A stretch of DNA of 64,000 bases, taken from Pisolithus tinctorius (lineage: Eukaryota > Basidiomycota > Agaricomycetes > Boletales > Pisolithaceae). Location: contig JANFAH010000001.1 in assembly GCA_024663395.1 (NCBI GenBank), positions 2,666,001 to 2,730,000 of the forward strand, written 5' to 3'. The translations under genes and the position numbers were made by a program. The notes under the pieces are model-generated. The model did no database searches, had not been told where the DNA came from, and worked only from the letters and a program-made list of their open reading frames with translations. Of this stretch, positions 1 through 10,600 are shown one piece after another (the first letter of the stretch is position 1; the number at the start of each line of letters is the position of its first letter).

Positions 1-49
1 ATTTTCAGGATTTGATGCACACCAGCTCCATCCCGATAGCTGAGATCTG

Positions 50-1174
50 ATGTCCTTCATGATGCCTCTTGGCTTACTGCACCATACTGCCATGCCTCAA
101 GGCTACACCAACTCGCCATTGGAGTTTCAGAATTGTACAGCTTTTATTCTACAGGACAAAATCCCTCATGTTGCCAATGTTTTCATCGACAATCTGCCAG
201 TCAAAGGCCCTGCAACCTGCTATGAAGATGCTGATGGCAATGCCAAAATGTTACCTGAGAATCCTGGCATACATTGCTTCATTTGCGAACATGCTGTAGA
301 CATGCATAGAGTCATGCATTGGTTTGCTCATGCTGGCAGAACATTTTCTGGCTTGAAATCTCAGATCTGCCAGCCTCATGTTATCATTCTTGGTCAAGCA
401 TGCCATCCTCATGGTCACTCTCCTGACAACCACAAGGTGAAGAAGGTCATCAACTGGCCAACACTCGCTATGCCCAAAGATGTTCACTCATTCCTAGGTC
501 TCTGTGGTACTGTTCATATCTGGATTGCAAACTACTCACAGTTGGCTTGCCCACTTGTTGACCTTTATCACAAGAATGCTCCATTTGTTTGGGGTCAGCC
601 CCAGCAAGATGTGTTTGATGCCTTGAAGCTCACCATCTTGTCTGCTCCTGCCCTTCACCCCATTGACTACTCATCTGACCTGCCAGTCATTCTTTCTGTT
701 GACACCAGTAACATTGCCATTGGATTCATTCTCTCTCAGTATGATGAAGAAGGTTGCAAATGTCCTGCTTGCTATGGCTCACTCCCCATCAATGAACATG
801 AATCTTGCTACAGTCAGCCTAAGCTTGAGCTCTATAGTCTTTTCAGAGCACTTTGTCACTACCATCTATATCTCTATGGTGTTTGTCATCTATGGGTAGA
901 GGTTGATGTGAAGTACATCAAAGGTATGCTCAATGATCCAGATCTTCAACCTAATGCTACTGTCAATCGCTGGATTGAGGGTATACTTCTCTTTGACTTT
1001 AAGCTCATTCACGTCCCTGCTGTTCATCATCAAGCCCCAGATGCCCTTTCCAGACATCAACCTACAGCAGAAGAGTATGAAGAAGGTGAAGCTGATGCAG
1101 GAGAGGCTGATGAGTGGTTGGAGAGTATTCTTTTTACAGATGCCCATCCATCTTCAGTTTGCACAACTCATTGA
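50..1174 (+). pseudogene. Element 1 pol: end of reverse transcriptase and RNase H
   Basis: The frame begins inside the RT palm. The catalytic YxDD box reads FIDN near residue 46, so the second Asp is lost to Asn (GAC to AAC fits deamination). The thumb/connection follows, then an RNase H domain with LSVDTSNIAIG near residue 217 and the typical pol signature DALSRHQP near residue 336, then an acidic linker. The frame stops at two adjacent TGA codons (1172-1177), both readable as former CGA CGA. Removing the solo LTR plus one target-site copy (340 bp) puts this frame back in phase with the integrase, so the two were one polyprotein. Confidence 0.8.
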
Positions 1175-1184
1175 TGACTTGCAC

Positions 1185-1520
1185 TGAAGGATTAGTATTT
1201 TGTTGGTGATTGGGGAGGACTGTAGATTCTGAGGGGGCAAGTCAGTCCAGAGGGGCTACTATAGCCTGAGCAAATGATGAGGGTGACATCTGGCAACTTC
1301 TAAGGCAGTCCATGAGCTCCACTCAAACTCTTCTTGTCTTGGGGTGACTCCTCTATTGTTTTTAAAAGAAACTAAGTACAGTGAGTACTAGCTAGGGCTG
1401 ACTAAGCAACCCAAAAAGCGAACTCCTAAGTACCACTAACAGAAAAACACCTAAAATGAAAACTAAATAAAATGAACAAAATAACACAAATGCTCTAGTA
1501 GGGAAATTACATTCCCTACA
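1185..1520 (-). mobile_element. Solo LTR G, reverse orientation, in element 1 pol
   Basis: On the minus strand it runs TGTAGGGAATG... to ...CCTTCA. It is flanked by the 4-bp direct repeat GCAC (1181-1184 and 1521-1524). It aligns over its whole length, inverted, with the solo LTR at 27213-27570, which has its own 4-bp target duplication. Its 5' end is a short palindrome (TAGGGAAnnnnnTTTCCCTA). It has no internal region, so it is the product of LTR-LTR recombination of an element family not otherwise present in the window. Confidence 0.8.
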
Positions 1521-1524
1521 GCAC

Positions 1525-2975
1525 ATGAATCCATGTATGCCATTACCCTCCCATCGTTCCTTTCCAATGATACATCTCAAGATGTCCTTTTACATTGCAT
1601 CCTACACTTCCTTTGTACTACAGAACTTCCCCCATTCCCTTCCAATACTGCTCACAAGCACTTCATTCACAGATCCCTCCAGTTCTTCCTTCGTGGAGAC
1701 CAGCTCTTTAAACATCGAGGTCCTTATCCTCCAGCCAAGGTCATTTTTGATCCCCATCTCCATGTCCAGATCCTCAGTCATGCTCATGAAGAACTCAGTC
1801 ATTGTGGAGTTTTTGGAGTCTTTCATACAGTCAGACAGTACTTTTACTGGCCTCAGATGTACCAGGATGTTGCCCATCATGTCCACTCTTGCCATGAATG
1901 CCAGATCTGAAGCACTCATAAAGCAGAGGTTCCCATCACCATTTCTGCTTCCCCCAGAATCTTTATGAAGGTCTACATTGACATCATGCTCATGCCCAAA
2001 GCACGTGGTTATTGCTATCTTGTCACAGCTCGAGATGATCTTTCCCTTGCTGCAGAAGGTTGTGCTCTTCGTCATGCCAATGCAGACAGTCTTGCTAAAT
2101 TCTTCTGGGAAGAAGTCTTCTGTCATTATGGTGTTATTGCCCAGGTTGTCACTGACAATGGCAGTGAGGTCAAGGGCACCTTTGAGAAACTCATGAAGCA
2201 TTACTCCACCCCTCAGATTCATATCTCACTGTATAATTCCAAGGCAAATGGAGTTGTAGAATGTGGTCACTTTGTTATCAGAGAAGCAATCATCAAGGCT
2301 TGTGAAGGAGATCTTTCACTCTGGCCATCCAAGGTCCATCATGGATTCTTTCCAGACAAGGTCACTACTTGTTGCTCCACTGGATTCAGCCCCTACTTCC
2401 TGCTACATGGTCTTGATCCAGTCCTGCCTTTTGATCTCTTCAAGTCTACCTATCTTGTTGAAGGGTTCTACTCTGGAATGTCATCTCAAGAGCTCCTTGC
2501 ACTTTGCATTTGTCAGTTGGAAAAGAGAGAGGAAGATATCAATGCTGCTTTCACTACTTTGCAGAGGTCTTGTTTACACTGCAAGGGTCAGTTTGAGAAG
2601 AGGTATGCTTTACAGTTGATGAAGTCAGCTTATGAGCCAGGAGATTTGGTATTGGTTCACAGCACACAGATAGAAAAAGAGCTGGATTGCAAGTCAAAGC
2701 CATGCTACCTTGGTCCCTATGAAGTCATTTGTTGCACCAAGGGAGGCTCCTATGTCCTTAAAGAACTTGATGGCACTGTTTCTGCTCAGGGTGTCACAGC
2801 ATTTCGACTCATTCCTTATTATTCTTGCCACACTCCCTTGCCCAGTGTTATGGAAGAAGAAGATAATAACAGCAGTAACAACAGTGATGATGGCAATGAT
2901 GATGAAGATGAAACCAATGATGAAAACAAAGACACCAATAACAATAACAACTACAACTCAGATGACTATTCATGA
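1525..2975 (+). pseudogene. Element 1 pol: integrase
   Basis: The zinc-binding HHCC region (HAHEELSHCGVFG ... CHEC) lies at about 1780-1905. The DDE core follows: D in VYIDIMLMPK (about 1970), D in VTDNGSEV (about 2150), and the third region SKANGVVECGHF where the expected Glu is recognisable (about 2240-2275). The C-terminal part (about 2600-2850) has the Gypsy PGDLVLV and YLGPYEV signatures, then a low-complexity Asp/Asn tail. A single TGA at 1908-1910 breaks the frame; it sits where an Arg (CGA) would fit. No chromodomain is seen. Confidence 0.8.
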
Positions 2976-3096
2976 TTTTCTTTTCCATTTCTTATGATAC
3001 TGATCTCCTGTCATTCCTTCATTTTTCTTTTTGTTTTCCCTGGGTTCCCTGCATTGGTTGCAATTGGGGATGATTGCATTTCTTCTTGCTGGTGGA

Positions 3097-3688
3097 TGTC
3101 ACACACCAAAGGTGTTGTGGACATGGTTACAGCTGACTCTGCCTAACTCATTGACGAGTTGTGCACAATGCCCATGCCATGCAGATGAAGACTAAAGGCC
3201 TCATGCATAGAAAGACTGCCAGACATTAACAGTGATCCTTCACACAAGAACAAGTTGTCAGTGCTAAAGAGAAAAGAGGAAGTGAGTTAAGTGTGCATTA
3301 AAGGTTTTTAGTGCCTGTGTATGGCATTCTGGTTTTCATTGTATCTCCACCATTTCCAAAGATATTGACTCCATTCTCACACTTGCTTAAAGTGCTCAGC
3401 CACGTGATTCTGCCTTCCAAATTTGGAGAGGATCCTCACACCCTACACATTTCTACAGCACTCCATCCATCAGATGCTCATTTTGCTAAGTCCATCAATC
3501 ATGGCCACCTCTTTGTCGATTGTCTCGCTTGTCTCATTTGCCAGAGACAGTGGCTACATATATCTGCCAGGCATTCCCACCAGCTTCTGTCCTGAAGCCC
3601 CCTGGTTCATCCTGTCATTGTCAGCCCCATCTCATCCCATGCAGCTTGGTCAGCATGTTCTCCTTGTCAGTATGACTTCCAGAAGGAC
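3097..3688 (+). mobile_element. LTR F, left portion: 3' LTR of element 1
   Basis: It starts TGTCACACACC about 120 bp after the integrase stop. It is colinear with the first 0.6 kb of the complete LTR at 5834-7637. It ends in AGGAC, where element A is inserted; the rest of this LTR resumes at 11048. Compared with the complete copy, nearly all differences are CG in one and TG/CA in the other, so this copy is strongly CpG-decayed. Confidence 0.85.
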
Positions 3689-4185
3689 TGTCAAGTATGG
3701 GATGTCTGGGTTGAGACTGGACTGGAGACCAAAGCGGGCGTGAGGCTGAGGGGTCAGGATCAAGAGGGGAGATGAGAATACAGAAGATTGGACTGTTTGG
3801 ACTTAGCAACTGAGAGTACAGTGCTATTCCCTTGCGTGGGTCTCAGTCCAAGTCCAAGGCTGAGACAGGGTTATCAGAGTATACTTGGTTGATTTCAGAC
3901 TGAGGGGTACAGGCCGAGTATCTATGAGTTTATATACCAGAAGTAACTATAGTATGGAGACCGGTAATGCCAGTCTTGCAAAGATTGCTAAGGTGATTGG
4001 TAAGGCAAGTATTAGTAATGTATGACTAAGGTAATGGAGACTGGGACAGATGGACTGGGGACAAGACCGGGCAGGACTTAACTGAAATGACAGACACTGC
4101 AAAGCAGTGTCTACCGTGCTAGACCAACTGGAGATATGGGATTGGCAAGGCCGAGTCCAGCCAGGGTTGAGGCATGACTATGACA
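3689..4185 (-). mobile_element. 3' LTR of chromovirus A
   Basis: 497 bp with TG...CA ends on either strand (TGTCAAGTATGG on plus, TGTCATAGTC on minus). Its 5' end on the minus strand matches the 40-bp remnant at 11008-11047, which fixes both as LTRs of one element. It directly follows a polypurine tract on the minus strand. Confidence 0.8.
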
Positions 4186-4198
4186 GTATCCCCCTCTT
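4186..4198 (-). other. Polypurine tract of chromovirus A
   Basis: On the minus strand AAGAGGGGGATAC directly precedes the LTR. This is the expected primer site for plus-strand DNA synthesis, and it fixes the element as minus-strand, in agreement with pol. Confidence 0.7.
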
Positions 4199-4424
4199 AG
4201 GGGTCGAACCCATGAGACCCTGCGAGAGTGGTAGGCTGAGTTTGAAAAAATGATACTTGTGGCCTGCTAAGCCCTTTGTGTCTTTCATTCACACCTTCTT
4301 CATCATGTCTGACTGAAGACCAATCATCACTGCTGACAACAACAATGAAGGCTGAGTTGTCATCGACTGGGCCCAAGTCCCTGATGATGACATCAGGTAT
4401 GACACCGATGATGAAGAGGAGGTG

Positions 4425-5397
4425 ATGAGAGTGAAGGCAAAGGAGAGGAAGAGACGAAAGGCAGCTGAGCAAGCCCGGCAGGAGGAACAGGCTCAGCTTG
4501 AGGCCGAGAGGGTGGCAAGGGAGCAAGCCAAAACCAAGAGGGCAGAGAGGGAGAAAGCTGAGGCCAAAAGGGCAGCATGGGAGGCTGAAGAGAGGCGCAG
4601 GGCTGAGGAAGAAAAGGAGGCTGATCAGAAGCATAAGGCCAAGGTCGGGAAAGGCAATGAGGCTGGGGCTGGTGGTAATGAGGCTGGGGAGGTCAAAAAG
4701 GTGATTATGGACCCCAGGTGAGTATCTTTCCAAACTTGTGTGTATCCCTCTTAACAACATTTTTAGTTGTACCCACTGCACCTGGGTGAATACCGTCTGT
4801 GAGTTCCTCGTGGATGGCAACAAGAAGCGGGTCGCCTGCATATGGTGCAACCTGTCCAAAGGAAAGTGCCAGTGGCCTGGGGATGGGAAGGATGCCAAGG
4901 CCGGTCCTAAGGCTGCTCTCAAAGCCAACAAGGGGAAAAAGAGGAAGGCCAACGATGAAATGCCCGAGCCCAGGCCTAGTAGGAAGAAGGCGAAGGCCGT
5001 TGAGAAGCCACTGGAGGTGCTGGACATTGATGAAGACAAGGCCAGTGGGAGCAGACCGAGGGGGCCTGGTGCGACAGCATTCTCAGGCTTGGAAGACAAG
5101 CTTGAGCACTTGATCGATGTCGTGGGACTTATTGCGAACAACCTGGCAGGCCTCTTCAAGGCCCATGAGACCATGGCTGAGAACTCTGGTAGGATCGCCA
5201 ATGCGCTTGAGGCAATGCTTGATGAGTCCTATGGCTTTGGGATGGTGGTGTCCCCCTTGGACTTGGGCTTGTCTGAGCTCAACTCCGACGAGCTGCGCAA
5301 GGAGGCCAACTGGCTGAAGGCCCATGGCGAGGATGAGGAGGAGGAGTCTGAGGGGGAGGATGAAGGGGAGGACGAGACCATGGCCAAGGCCGAGTAG
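4425..5397 (+). CDS. Opposite-strand accessory gene in chromovirus A: Zn2Cys6-type protein
   Basis: Two exons, 4425-4717 and 4767-5397, joined by a canonical 49-nt intron (CAG/GTGAGT ... TTTTAG) that keeps the frame; 307 aa. The frame is also open for about 20 codons before this ATG (acidic, DDEEE). The first exon is a highly charged Lys/Arg/Glu/Ala helix, likely a coiled coil (about residues 5-80). The second opens with six cysteines spaced C-x2-C-x6-C-x12-C-x2-C-x6-C (about residues 99-132), the GAL4-type fungal binuclear zinc cluster pattern. A basic KKRK/SRKKAK stretch (possible nuclear signal), a helical region and a Glu/Asp tail follow. It lies between the chromodomain end of pol and the 3' LTR and converges with pol. 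No stop interrupts it although pol is full of TGA stops. DNA binding is inferred from the cysteine spacing only. Confidence 0.65.
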
Positions 5398-5581
5398 CCT
5401 GTAGCATAGGCCTTGTAGTCCCTTCCTCTGCGAATGTCATGTGTCCGGTGTCCAGTGTCCAGTCCTCTATAGTACAGTAAGAGAAGACAAGAAAGAGAAA
5501 ACAAAGTAAGTAAGAGATCAAAGGAAAATTAGATACTGATAGAAAACAGAACAGAAAACTAAGGCCGGTTGAGACTGGTCC
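5398..5581. other. Convergent spacer between the opposite-strand gene and pol of element A
   Basis: About 185 bp, A-rich on the plus strand near 5470-5560, between two convergent reading frames. It may hold the 3' ends of both transcripts. No clear polyadenylation signal was identified. Confidence 0.35.
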
Positions 5582-5833
5582 TTATTGGTATGGGCCGGGT
5601 TTACCAGGGTAGCAGGAATGGAATTCTTGTACGAGTTCAGATGCATTGTCCAGCTCTGTAGCTAGTACCCATGTAGTTTCTTCATTGGTCCCTTCATAGC
5701 CGGTCCACTGGACCAAGTACTGCAGCCAACACCAGCGATGCCAGTTGACCTTGGAGTCAAGGATTTCAGCCACCTCAAACTCTAGTTCTCCGTCAACCTC
5801 AACTGGTGGGGGTGGTGGTTGAGTCTGGTTCGG
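5582..5833 (-). CDS. Chromodomain end of element A integrase
   Basis: On the minus strand this encodes a Pro-rich linker (PNQTQPPPPPVEVDG) and a chromodomain: EFEVAEILDSK, then WLQYLVQWTGYEG and TTWVLATEL, with the aromatic residues typical of chromovirus integrases. It is the direct continuation of the integrase tail that stops at 7638 (...VFHVSQLELAIPNTI), separated only by the inserted LTR F. In related elements chromodomains are thought to guide integration to heterochromatin. Confidence 0.8.
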   Translation of the reverse strand, partial: PNQTQPPPPPVEVDGELEFEVAEILDSKVNWHRWCWLQYLVQWTGYEGTNEETTWVLATELDNASELVQEFHSCYPGKPGPYQ

Positions 5834-6236
5834 TGTCACACACCAAAGGTGTTGTGGACATGGTTACAGCTGACTCTGCCTAACTCGTCGATGAGTTGCG
5901 CGCAATGCCCATGCATGCAGATGAAGACTAAAGGCCTCATGCGTAGAAAGACTGTTGGACGTTAACAGTCATCCTTCGCACAAGATCGAGTCATCAGTGC
6001 TAAAGAGAAAAGAGGAAGTGAGTTAAGCGCACGTTAAAGGTTTTTAGCGCCCGTGTACAGCATTCCGGTTTTCGTCGTATCTCCGCCGTTTCCAAAGATA
6101 TCAACTCGGTTCGCATGCTCGCTTAAAGTGCTCAGCCCCACGATTCTTCCTTCCAAATTTGGAGAGGATCCTCGCACCCTACGTGTTTCTACAGCAGTCC
6201 ATCCATCAGACACTCATTTCGCGAAGTCCATCAATC

Positions 6237-6716
6237 ATGGCCACCTCTTCGTCAGTCATCTCGCTTGTCTCATTTGCCAGAGACAATGGCTACATATATC
6301 TGCCAGGTGTTCCCACCAGCTTCCGTCCTGAAGCCCCCTGGTTCATCCCATCATTGTCAGCCCCATCCCATCCCATGCAGCTTGGACAGCGTGTTCTCCT
6401 TGTCAGTCTGACTTCCAGAAGGACGTTCTTTGGTCGCCTCAGGTCTGTCACTCGGTTAGAAAGGTCTTATGTGGTCGTTTCAGTCTCCCCTCTTGATGAA
6501 GCATATGGATCGTTCCTCCCTGCTCCCTGCACTGTCTTTATTCCAATCTTGTCCGTCATTCTTCCCGCATTGCGACAGCTGCAGTGTAATCTACTGTCCT
6601 CCAGCCTCCCCGATCGCATTCATGACGAGTATGACATGCAACTTGCCTTCCTACTGCAAGATCCAGCAGAAGACATCCCTCCTTCTCCTCCTCCTCCATC
6701 AGAACCCCGTCCATGA
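6237..6716 (+). CDS. Reading frame inside LTR F, unknown protein
   Basis: An ATG-started frame of 159 codons (MATSSSVISLVSFARDNG ... PSPPPPSEPRP) lies in the 5' half of the LTR, upstream of the TATA box. The other copy of the LTR encodes the same peptide, split by element A at 3688/11048, with changes mostly of CpG-decay type and a TGA at 11201-11203. I recognise no family. A few hydrophobic stretches (e.g. CTVFIPILSVILPAL) are not long enough to call a membrane protein. It may be a real LTR-borne gene, a displaced gag start, or chance. Confidence 0.3.
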   Translation: MATSSSVISLVSFARDNGYIYLPGVPTSFRPEAPWFIPSLSAPSHPMQLGQRVLLVSLTSRRTFFGRLRSVTRLERSYVVVSVSPLDEAYGSFLPAPCTVFIPILSVILPALRQLQCNLLSSSLPDRIHDEYDMQLAFLLQDPAEDIPPSPPPPSEPRP

Positions 6717-7153
6717 AGTTTTTGTTAACTTCGCTGAGAGGATGAAAGGGTGGGAGACGCGATCGCGTATGCTCTCATAGCCCCACAGACCCCCAATGCC
6801 CTAGCCCCCTTTGACGCCTGACTCATGCCCTTCAATTCTGGAATTAATACTTCCCTGTCTGGAAACACTGTCCATCTGTCATGCCATCTTTGGATCTAGA
6901 GATGTCTCCACTGAGATCTGACTTGCATCACCACCCCCTAATGTGATGTCAGTGCACTTACTCAGTTTCTGACTCTATTTGACTCATTCTGTGATATTTT
7001 GACTGTCCTTGACTTGTTCATTGCCAATACTTACCAATCCTCCTTGCTTGCTTACTTTTCATTTCTCGCTTACTCATCATGGTTACTCAGTCCTTACTCG
7101 TTACTTACCAAGTGTTTGTGCCTTGTTTGTCACAAGCTGTGCTCCCCCCATAG

Positions 7154-7161
7154 TATATAAA
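7154..7161 (+). promoter_or_regulatory. TATA box of LTR F
   Basis: TATATAAA followed by a C-rich run. The same box stands at 11782-11789 in the second copy. Position near the last quarter of the LTR fits the U3/R border. Confidence 0.55.
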
Positions 7162-7637
7162 CCCCCATGTACTTAGCTACCCACAATCAATCAAGAAGTC
7201 ACTCAGAAGTCAGCTCAGCTCAGCATATCTTATCGTCGACAGTTGAGGCTCATTTGGAAGAGTCTATCTGTCTTCATTCATATCATTGTATCATCTGTGC
7301 TCTGTCAGCACACCTGCTTAGTCATCCATTCACTCCTGCGTAACTCGTCATCGACTTGTGCCAGGAGCATATTCTATCAAAAGTCCATTACCCCCAAGTA
7401 CTTTCAGCTGAACACCTTCACTCTGTTCAGCATCCCCTTCCCAATCATCGTCCATTTGTCTTCTCCTGTGTAACTCATCGACGACTTGCACCAGGAGCAC
7501 CTCCACTTGAAGTCTTCCCCACTTTAGGTTTCTCTGCCCTCCAGGTTCCACAGAGGTAAACCACCACTCACACATATTTGTCTTTTGTGTTGGATTTGTT
7601 TGGTTTATACCAGCATTCCACACTTTGACTCACATCA

Positions 7638-10600
7638 GGATGGTGTTAGGGATGGCCAGCTCAAGTTGGGAGACATGGAAGACCGGGTGGACTGCACACA
7701 TTGAGTCCAGCAGGCACAGTGTGAATGAGTGAGTACTGGCCTGAGCTATGACTGGGTATGGTCCAAGGCTCTTCTCTGAGAGCTTCTTGGAAGGCCAAGT
7801 AGACTGGAAGTATTTGGCTTTGACATATACTTGGTCACTGACCTTGAAGTCCAGAGCCAGCATGTGTTTGGCATTGGCCAGGCCTTGGTATCATTGTTGA
7901 GCGAGGGTCATTTCTTCCCATAGGTATTGATGCAGTGAGTCTAAGTCAACTGCATAGTCACGAGCCAGAGCAGAGGTAAGATCACACTCCAGGTACACCA
8001 AGATACTAGGATGGTAGCCCTTGTTAGCAAAGAAGGGTGATACACCAGTAGTAGCACTAGGGGCATTGTTGTATGCAAACTCAGCCAAAGGTAGTAGTTC
8101 AGCCCAATTATCCTGCTGGTAGTTGCAGTATACTCGGAGGTATTGTTCTAGGGTCTGGTTGGTCCTTTTGGTCTGGCCATCACCTTCGGGGTGGTAGCCC
8201 GAGGTGAAGTGTAAGCACATGTCCAGGGCCTTACTGAGAGACTGGAAGAAGTGGGAGATGAACTCCGAGCCTCGGTCTGAGGTTACATAGGCCAGCACTC
8301 CATGCTTAGAAAAGACATGGAGTAGGAACAGTTTGGCGAGTTCTGGGGCTGTTATGGTGTCGTGGGTGGGGATGAATATGGCCTGCTTGGAAAGCTGGTC
8401 AACTACAACGAGGATGGCTGTGAAGCCGGTTGAGGCCAGAAGCTGCTCGATGAAATCCATAGAGATGGAGTTCCACAGCTTCTCCGGCACCAGGAGTTGC
8501 TTGAGGAGGCTGTAAGGCCAATGGCAGGGAACCTTAGCCTGAGTGCAGGCTGTGCAAGACCAGACATAGTCTTTGACGAAGGTCCTGAGGCTGGGCCAGG
8601 TATATTCACACTGTATAAGTTCCAGTGTGCGGTTCTGGCCGAAATGGCCGGACAGGGGGTGGTCATGCTTAAGCTGCAAGACCCTAAGGTGGAGATCATT
8701 TGAGTCTGGCACATAGATCCTTCCATCAAGCCAAAGGAAGCTGGTGTCATCTACTGACCACTGGGGATCAGACATGTCAGACAGGCGGACCTGTGAGACT
8801 GGGTTGTCCAGCAGTGTGGTCAGGATATCATTATGAAGTTTCTCTACATCCATCAGTGCAACTGCTCGTAAGACCGGGTTGAGGTAGGTTGCGCGGAGGG
8901 AGACTGCTAGTTGCTCTTGGGTGAAGACCGGTCTCAGGTTTTGTGGGTTCACTTGGGCATAGCTGCTATCCCCCTCCTTGGGGTAGATGTCCCATCGTCT
9001 AGTTAGGGCATCAGGCTTAGCCCTGAGCTTACCAGGCCTGAATCGAATGATCATATTGAACTGAGACAGGAATTCAGACCAGCGAGCTTGGTGGCAGGTG
9101 AGTACTTTAGAGGTAGAAAAGTACTCAAGATTCTTGTGGTTGGTAACAACGTTGACCGGTGAGGCCGAGCCCTCAAGGTAATGGCACCAGGTCCGGAATG
9201 CTTTGAATATAGCAAGCAATTCCTTGTCGTGAGTATCATAATTCAGCTCCAGGGCCATCAGAGTCTGGGAGTAGAATGCAACCAGATGAACCTGGCTGTT
9301 GCCACAGGTGATAGAGAGGATGCCAGCGATGGCATAGTCCGATGCATTGGTCTTGACAGTGATGGGGACCCCAGGGATGAAATGAGTTAAGACCGGCATG
9401 GTGGTGAAGGCAGCCTTGAGGTTGTTGAATGACCAGCAGCATTCCTCAGAGAAGTTCCAAGGAGCCCCCTTATGGGTAAGCCAAGTCAGTGGTACGATGA
9501 TGTCCAAATAATTAAAGATAAACCGGCAGTAGAAATTTGCAAAGCCAAGGAAAGATTGAATGTCCTTGACCTTGCGAGGCTCAGACCAGTTGCAGATGGT
9601 CTGGACTTTTTCCTTGGACATTGTGATGCCAGCAGGGGAAAGATGGAATCCAAGGTATTCGACCAAGTCCGAGTGAAACTCACATTTCTCCAGCTTCATA
9701 TAAAGGCCGTGAAGCCGAAGCCAGCAGAGGACCTCTCAGACATGCTGCTTATGGGACTCTTTACCTCTGGAGTAGATTAGGATGTCATCTAAGTAGACGA
9801 CTATGCAGACATCCAACATGTCCGTGAAAATGGTATTCACAAAGTGTTGGAAAGCAGCCAGGGCATTGGTGAGGCCGAAGGGCATTACTAACCACTCATA
9901 AGATCCATACCAAGTCTGGAATGTGATTTTCCATTCATCGCCCGGGGCAATCTGGACGAGGTGGTAGGCATGCCGAAGATCAATCTTAGTGTAGATCTTG
10001 GCTCGGCTTGGTGAATCTAATAGGTCAGAGATGAGCAGTAGTGGGTAGCAGTCCTTCTTAGCGATTTTGTTGAGGCCGCAGAAGTCTACACAAAGCCGGA
10101 GGGAGCCGTCCTTCTTCTTGACAAAGAGGACCGGTGCAGCATAAGGGGAGGAGGTAGGCTGAATGAATCCAGTAGTAAGGTTTTCATCGATGAAAGTCTG
10201 GAGAGCTTGCAGCTCAACCAGGGACAGCGAGTAGATGGTGCCAAGGGGTGGGGTTGTTCCTTCTTCAAGCTCTATCTTCAGGTCATACTCCCAGTGAGGC
10301 AGGAGAGCCAAGGCCTTGGCTTTACTGAAGACATCAGCAAAGTTGTGATACTCTTCCAGGACATTGGGTAAGGCCGGAGGAGGGGAAGCCAAGGCCAATC
10401 AGGCTTGAGCTGAATCCAAGGGGCGGAGCTGAAGTTGGAACTGGACAGACCCTTCAAGTTTGCAGGTGTGCACAAAGGCAGCTGCATTGATCAGGGAAAC
10501 AAGAGGGGCCTTCAGAGGGGTGGTGTGAGCCAGGGAGTCAGAGACCAGTACAGATGACACAGGGCCGGGTTGGTCACAAGGACCAGAATCAGGAAGGCTG

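Larger units (their letters stand above)
1..3096 (+). mobile_element. Ty3/Gypsy element 1, 3' part of internal region
   Basis: Late pol of an LTR retrotransposon that enters from the left edge. It carries the RT end, RNase H and integrase in order, then a 3' LTR that begins TGTCACAC at 3097. Its proteins resemble those of elements D and E (RT motif FID[D/N], integrase core IDMMLMPK), so the three belong to one Gypsy lineage without a visible chromodomain. The stretch has very few CpG dinucleotides. The internal region is split by a solo LTR at 1185-1520. The 5' LTR, gag and protease lie outside the window. Confidence 0.85.
5834..7637 (+). mobile_element. Complete LTR F (1.8 kb), alone, inside element A
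   Basis: 1804 bp, TGTCACACACC ... CACATCA, colinear with the two halves at 3097-3688 and 11048-12320. It lies exactly between integrase and chromodomain codons of element A. No internal element sequence is attached, so it looks like a solo LTR. I find no convincing 5-bp target duplication (TTCGG left, GGATG right). It keeps many CpGs that the element 1 copy has lost, so it is younger or less decayed. A TATA box lies at 7154. Confidence 0.85.

Noticed and set aside
1602..2222. Minus-strand open frame of 206 codons
   Set aside because: It lies antisense to the integrase of element 1, whose plus-strand motifs are clear; low CpG and few TAA/TAG on that strand keep it open by chance.
4199..4225. 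GGTCGAACCC, possible tRNA or primer site
   Set aside because: No tRNA fold around it. On the correct (minus) strand this is the region before the polypurine tract, not a primer site.
4197..5201. Minus-strand frame of 334 codons in element A
   Set aside because: It is in pol orientation but encodes Leu/Ser/Pro-rich sequence with no domain; it is the complement of the Glu/Lys-rich opposite-strand gene, which has an intron and a zinc cluster.
5834..7637. Target duplication for the lone LTR F
   Set aside because: Flanks TTCGG and GGATG do not match; codon reading of the empty site fits at most a 1-2 bp repeat, so none is claimed.
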